This document shows positions 58,690 through 64,000 of a DNA stretch of 64,000 bases, piece after piece. The stretch covers positions 38,663,362 to 38,727,361 of the forward strand of contig NC_060061.1 of NCBI RefSeq assembly GCF_020283565.1, written 5' to 3'. A program made the position numbers and the translations under genes. Positions within the stretch are counted from its first letter, which is position 1. Every line of letters begins with the position of its first letter. The notes beneath the pieces were generated by a model. That model saw only the letters and a program-made list of their open reading frames with translations, had not been told where the DNA came from and ran no database searches. Source of the DNA: Trifolium pratense. Lineage: Eukaryota; Streptophyta; Magnoliopsida; Fabales; Fabaceae.

Positions 58690-60223
58690 ATGACCCATAA
58701 ATAAACACATTTTCTTTTGATATAAATTTTAAAAAATAAATGTTTACCCTTGACTAACAATTAAAACACGTCTACTGCATGTTCTCCAATAATACATATT
58801 ATCATAAGGAATCACTTTGGTATTGCATACACAGGATAAATACCACCAATCGCAGTTAGGTTCCAAATGTTCTACTTTGCCCAATATAGCGTACACCGAC
58901 CCCTGCAATATTTAATTGTGACAACTTAGGTACAACTTCATAAATCTAAAATGAAAATAGACAAACAAATCAATATCAGTAATGGTTACCATTGCACATA
59001 AACCAAGGGTTGATAGAGTATGTCTAATTGTTTTGTACACCCACTGATCCAATACATGTGCTTTTGTAGTTTCATTTATTGCATATATCGAATGAGGCTT
59101 AGAAATTGTTCTGTCCAGCATTCTATAGATATAAAAGACATATTTTATTAAGTGAACATAAAATGCATTCCAAACTACTCCGTGTATATACTGTAAATAG
59201 GAGAAAACTATAAACCTTTGCTTCAATTCTGCAGCGGCATCAATATTTGGATTGAATAACACCCTTGTATATTGTCCGAAATTCTGAACAGTAGGTATAC
59301 CTGAATTATAATTTAGTTATGTTGAATTTTGTTTAAGCATCGAAGCCTTATTAAAATTACACGGTGAGGGTTATGTGATACCTTTCCAAAAATTCATCCT
59401 TCCAAAAAGCAATACAACACATGTACTGTCGGATGCATCAGACTTTAAAAAATTAATCAGCTTGTCCACATAATGGCCACGTAGAATACACTTAAATCGA
59501 TAACTAAACAAAACATAAAGATTAATAAGTTACTCTCTCCATCCCAAAATATAAATAAAAATAAAAGAAAAAAACTTGATGTATTGGGTTAAAAATTTGG
59601 AGTACTTTACATTATTTATTTATTAAAAAAATAAATAAATAATTGACAAACGAAAGTCTTAGTTTTATAGACAAACGAAAGTTTATTTAATTTTATGCTA
59701 AGTATATATTATAGACAAACCTATCAAATAATCGGTATCATAGTTATCATTAAAAATCTTATGAGGTTCACTGATCATGTATATATTAGCAGGTATCAAC
59801 TTGTCATCAAATTTTTTGATTTTAGTTCCAAATTGAAAATTAATTTTATAGGCATGATTGGTGGTTCTATATGATCCCACATTAGTGGCAACACTAAAGT
59901 TGCTTATGGAATACACATGGCCCTCAGTGAGTTCCTTTTCATATTTGTAAATTAATGTTCTTCGAACTGTTGCATGGATCTTTTCACCCTAGAATACACA
60001 AAAAAAAAAAAAAATTAGATATGATTGCTTAAAAAATTTAAAAAATAAATTGAAAATCAAGATGTGAATAAACCTTCTTATCCATCAAAACCATTTCTAA
60101 AGAATATGGCAGCACATCTCTATTCATATCTTTAACAAACCACATGCGAACAATTCTAACCAATACATTCCATGTTTCTTTGGATGGAGAAATTTCAGAA
60201 ATATAATTATATTTTGGAGGCAT
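58690..60223 (-). pseudogene. Helitron-borne RPA1-like (OB-fold) gene, decayed
   Basis: Exons on the minus strand: 60074-60223 (MPPKYNYISEISPSKETWNV, VRIVRMWFVKDMNRD), 59721-59988 (GEKIHATVRRTLIYKYEKEL, then VGSYRTTNHAYKINFQFGTK, KIFNDNYDTDYLI), 59382-59503 (GHYVDKLINFL, VVLLFGRMNFWKG), 59216-59300 (FGQYTRVLFNPNIDAAAELK), 58990-59122, and a last one ending before about 58690 (WWYLSCVCNTKVIP, YYWRTCSRRV). The order matches plant replication protein A 70 kDa-like proteins carried by Helitrons. The piece expected between DYLI and GHYVD is missing, and the zinc-finger Cys pattern is damaged. Splicing is mostly clean, so it decayed late. Confidence 0.78.
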
Positions 60224-60335
60224 TTTCTTAAAAATTCAAGTAAATAAAAAACAATGAAAATAAACAAAGAGATATAACTATAACTAAAGAGAAGAGAATT
60301 GAGAAATGATGAGTTTTAGGGTTGAGATTAAGGTC

Positions 60336-60345
60336 CTATATATAG
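60336..60345 (-). promoter_or_regulatory. TATA box upstream of the RPA1-like gene
   Basis: The minus strand reads CACTATATATAGGACC about 115 nt before ATG 60223. Confidence 0.45.
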
Positions 60346-61875
60346 TGAAAAAAGGACATATGAGTAATTTGGTCAAATTAAATGTTTCCTTTTAAATTAC
60401 CCTAATAAAAATTTAGGAATGTTTTATGCACATGATTTGAATCAAGACACAAACAATGACTTTATCCATACCATCCCCACATATTTGCGATCCAAAAAAA
60501 AAAAGCATAAAAACTATAAGCAACAATCTTCCCCACATATTTCCTTTTTAATACTATTGTGCCACAATTTGACAGCTTTGATTGCTATGAAATAGGATCA
60601 CCACATTAATATTACTTTTTATAAACATAATTACATATTTGCCGATCAATATCAATTTGTATTGAATGTAAATAATCAATTCCCTTTTTATATATTATTA
60701 TTATTATATATTTGATTATTTGAATTTTTTGTGTAAAAAAAAATTATATAAATAATTAATAACAATTTCCGAAAAAAAAACTATATATTATGTCTATCAA
60801 TATAATACAGATGTTGTGACAAATTTCCGGAAAAAAAAAATTAAATTAAATTAAATGGACAAATATATGAATGTCAATATATAGAATAATCAATTGCCGA
60901 AAAAAAAAATTATGCCTATCAATATCAATTTGTATTGAATGTAAATAATCAATTCCTTTTTATATATTATTATATTATTATATATTTGATTATTTGAATT
61001 TTTTGTGTAAAAAAAAATTATATAAATAATTAATAACAATTTCCGGAAAAAAAAAACTACATATTATTAGTGAGCAATCTCATATATTCCTGTTTTATAG
61101 TATATCCTACAATTAGTGACAAATCTCGGTCATAATACAGATGCTGTGACAAATCTCGGAAAAAAAATTAGTTAACATATTTCCTTTTTAAAATATCTAT
61201 ATTCAATACAAATATTGTAGGATGATTGTGAGCAAAACATTTGAAATTGAGCAATAAATACAAATATGTGAGGATGAATGTGAGCAAAGCATTTGAAAAT
61301 TTGCATTAAATGAGGCTTAGAAAATAAGCCTCAAATGTATAGTATTAAGATTAAGATTAAGATTATAATAATTCAAAATTTAAGATGAGTCGAGTTAGTA
61401 ACATGAATGAATTATTTCGAGTTTGTATATTGTACTAAAAAGTGTGGTTGTATAATTTTTGGTAGTATAGTTGTATATAGACATATATCATACTATTCTT
61501 TTGTGCTAATTCAAAACTCCAACAAATGATTTTGTGTCAACCTCAAGTTTTAAACGAAAAGTACAGATAATTCATTGTTGATTATAGACGTTGTAAAAAT
61601 TAAATTATACACAAATGATTGCTACTAATTCATTGTTGATTTTTTTTTTTCTTGTCAAAAAAAAAAAAATTCATTGTTGATTTTTTATTTAGAATTTTTT
61701 TCTTATTGGTCTAGTAAATATCAAAAGAGATGATGGTGAGTATGCATTTAGTTTGTGATGATGTTAAAATTTCTATTTTCTATATAAAAGATTTTTTTAC
61801 CGGTATTAATGAAATTTCTTTTATACAAAAAAAATAATTTATTTAAGAAAAATAATTTCTATTCCCTAACTAATA
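60346..61875. other. AT-rich non-coding, with a duplicated block
   Basis: Probably includes the 5' part of the second Helitron, whose 5' end I could not place. It contains a direct duplication (60640-60915 and 60915-61190) and a short TTAAGA repeat at 61345-61363. Confidence 0.45.
60640..61190. repeat. Direct duplication, ~275 bp unit x2
   Basis: Both halves carry ATCAATATCAATTTGTATTG, AATGTAAATAATCAATTCC, GATTATTTGAATTTTTTGTG and a TAATACAGATG.TGTGACAAA phrase, with indels in the A and T runs. Confidence 0.75.
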
Positions 61876-62155
61876 CTCCCTCCGTCCCATATTATAAGCA
61901 AAAAAAATCACTTTTTCATGTCCCAAATTATAAGCAAAAAAAAACTAACTTTTATAATTTTCAAGATAAACTTTTACTTAATTTACTCTCTCTCTTCTTT
62001 TCCCCATAATCAATAACCAATAAAAACTGTTTTTACATCTTTCCATGAAACTTATTTCAACAAACACACAAAAAGTCAACCTTGAAATTATCATATTTTA
62101 CTTTTCTTAATAAGTGTGAAATTTTTTTTTTGCCTATATTATGGGACAGAGGGAG
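61876..62155. mobile_element. Stowaway-like MITE, 280 bp
   Basis: Ends CTCCCTCCGTCCCATATTAT and the inverse of ATATTATGGGACAGAGGGAG, flanked by TA (61874-61875 and 62156-62157). Near the left end a second CCCAAATTATAAGC copy follows the first (61921-61935). Confidence 0.87.
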
Positions 62156-62157
62156 TA

Positions 62158-62832
62158 GCATAAGAGCATCTGCAATGGTGATACTACTTTGGGTATTATA
62201 TATTACAAACAAGTGGTCCCTACGATGTCATGTAATATTTATGCAATTCATACATATTTTGCTCCAATGGTGATACCACTTTGGATATCATACATTAATA
62301 ACAAGTGGCGTATTCTATATTTATTTATTTTATCTTGTCTAAATAAAAATAAAAATTATTTAATTTAATAAATACGTAGATAAATAAATTAATAATTAAA
62401 TATAATGAGAAATACATGACAATAAATAAAAAATGGTGAAAAATGCATAAATATGACGGAAAATATATAATGAACAAATAAAATATGACTTGAGAACAAA
62501 AAAAATAAAAATTGTGTAATATATAGAATAATATGAAATATCATCAAATTAACATCCAACTACAAGAAGCAAAAAAAAAAAAAACAATTCTGCATTGTTG
62601 TTGAAGAAACAAAATTGAATAAAAACTTATGAAATGAAAGACAGGAAAGAAATAAAACCTCCCTATAGTAAAAAAAAAATATGGTCATTGAATGTCAACG
62701 GTAATATTTTAACATATATGAAAGCTAATAATAACATTAAATTGATGATACGGTAACTTATTTAAGATATCGGTATCATCAAGTTTGATACCCTATGTGC
62801 CATGTCATGAAACTCCAATGATAAACTAAATA
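62158..62832. other. Non-coding; possible GAGCATCTGCAATGG-type MITE
   Basis: It begins with GAGCATCTGCAATGGTGATA (62164), a phrase seen at the ends of common plant MITEs, and GCTCCAATGGTGATACCACT recurs at 62262. The right end (AACTCCAATGATAAACT near 62811-62827) is a weak inverse. Not firmly an element. Confidence 0.35.
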
Positions 62833-63019
62833 GGGTCATGCTAAACAGTGCCCCTGGGACACTAGTTAAGCATACTAAAAAAGGAAACAAATGATAAAGT
62901 TAATGATGAGAGAGAATAACTTTTAACATCATTAAAATATTGAATGCACAATTTACGAGATAAAACTTCTATATTTATATCCTTAACTAGTGACCCGGGG
63001 ACACTGTTTAGCATTTTCC
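62833..63019. mobile_element. Mutator-type MITE, family M copy 3
   Basis: Ends GGGTCATGCTAAACAGTGCC and the inverse of AGTGACCCGGGGACACTG...GCATTTTCC, in opposite orientation to the copies at 37311 and 46669. 187 bp; the flanks no longer show an exact TSD. Confidence 0.75.
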
Positions 63020-63590
63020 TTTTAATATTACAAATAATTGAACTAAACTCCGAGTTAAGGCCTGTTGCAGCTGCATAGCAGCTCTCCCGTTTTGATGGTA
63101 TTGCTGTACAGAATTCCACTCATTTCAAAGATGCCTTGTTTTAATACCCAAGCTTCTGCCATCCTCTCTCTCTTCTGTTCTTATTCACTCTCTTGCTCTT
63201 CTTTTTTTTACGAACTCTCTTTCTCTTCTTACCATAAGCTTATTTCATTTTTCATGTAATTCTCAGGTTTGTTTTTTTTCTTCATATCTCTTCAATGGCA
63301 TGTTTTCTCATCCGTTCTCTCTTTTTTCCTCATTTTCTTGTAGGTTGTCAATGTTCCTAATCCTAACGTCGTTGTGGTTCCGTAGGTCGTTGTTGTCTCT
63401 AACACCACCATTTGTTTGAAAAGAAGAAGATATGTTGAAGCAAGCAAACTCAAATTTAATTTTACACTTTTTATTTTCTTTGCGCATATGGTAATTTTGG
63501 ATAACTAATTGTGTTGATTTATTGCGGTGTTTTTTTTTAATCAACGTTAAGTGACGGTGTGGCAGGATGACGAGGTGTGAATACAATCCA
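63020..63590. other. Non-coding; no gene recognised
   Basis: CT-rich stretch at 63155-63340 and short frames only. Confidence 0.4.
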
Positions 63591-64000
63591 TGTGTTGGGT
63601 TTTGGGCTCCCTTTCTATGTGGAGAAAAGTCTAAGTCCAATTTTATTAGCTCATTATGTCTCACTTATATAAGTGGAGAGTGGTCATACTAGGGTTATTA
63701 TGTGAGTAAATTTTGTGAGAGAACAACCTTCAAATAGAGAGAAAAGAAGAGAGAAAACAATTCCCGTTTTTCTCAAATCAGTCCCACTAAAACTCCGATT
63801 CCCGATTCGTTAACCGTTGGATTTGGCTCAAATTTGGAGGGCGTGTTCGCAGCTTCCGGGGCTACACTTTCACCGTTCGGATCGTCGAAATCAGGTCTGG
63901 TTCGTGAGATATTCAGCCCGCACTGAAGCAGTTCTGTTTTGGGTATTTTCATCTTCTTGTTCTTGTTTTGAAAGCTTTAGTGCTTTGTTGTTTAATTGGT
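63591..64000 (+). repeat. Possible LTR, truncated by window edge
   Basis: The sequence after TGTGTTGGGTTTTGGGCTCC (63591) has an LTR-like layout: a TG start, a TATA-like CACTTATATAAG at 63661-63672, and then a GAGAGAAAAG-rich and GC-richer leader. The matching end, primer site and second LTR would lie beyond 64000. It could equally be the promoter and 5' UTR of a gene. Confidence 0.35.

Overview
The window is plant nuclear DNA, AT-rich and packed with transposable elements. Intron-bearing genes with GT-AG junctions, Stowaway/Tourist/Mutator-type MITEs, SINEs and a tRNA-Met-primed set of LTR retrotransposons all point to a flowering plant. Several repeat families look like those of cool-season legumes (Medicago/Trifolium type); that is an impression from memory, not a computed match.

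Only two host genes look intact, both on the minus strand. One is dihydroorotase (4275-7390, six coding exons plus a 5' UTR exon near 8127-8290), step three of de novo pyrimidine synthesis; every expected metal-binding residue is present. The other is a WSD1-type wax ester synthase/diacylglycerol acyltransferase (40946-44279, five exons, HHxxxDG motif). A lone copy of the last WSD exon (34036-34269) is the debris of a former tandem paralogue, and a WRKY-domain exon with a frameshift (47954-48070) sits inside a larger inverted-repeat element.

Layout. 1-4274: non-coding, with a Stowaway MITE and a long-TIR element. 4275-8290: dihydroorotase, with a Tourist-like MITE in one intron. 8356-9880: a long-TIR element split by a 1.15 kb hAT-like element. 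10017-10182: a SINE. 10255-15203: a nearly complete but broken Copia element on the minus strand. 15471-32739: a three-level nest, in which a 5'-truncated LINE is split by an 8.1 kb Copia derivative (16369-32459), whose right LTR is itself split by a 7.9 kb Gypsy-like element (23991-31930). Both LTR elements have near-identical LTRs but ruined interiors, the signature of recently moved non-autonomous families. 32740-40663: SINE, MITEs, a LINE stub, and a CCGG-rich hAT-like element. 40946-44279: WSD gene with a MITE-in-MITE in intron 2. 46212-49343: a 3.1 kb element with 150 bp inverted ends holding the WRKY fragment. 52218-54061: a hAT-like element carrying a 41 bp minisatellite and a 0.94 kb fold-back. 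54537-55162: TRIM-like inverted LTRs. 55814-57539 and 58311-60223: two Helitron remnants, 3' ends facing each other, one with a PIF1-type helicase and the other with an RPA1-like gene. 60224-64000: AT-rich DNA, two MITEs, and a possible LTR cut by the window edge.

The two host genes share no pathway and appear to be neighbours only by position. The main story is layered transposon insertion, with target-site duplications that let the order of events be read directly.
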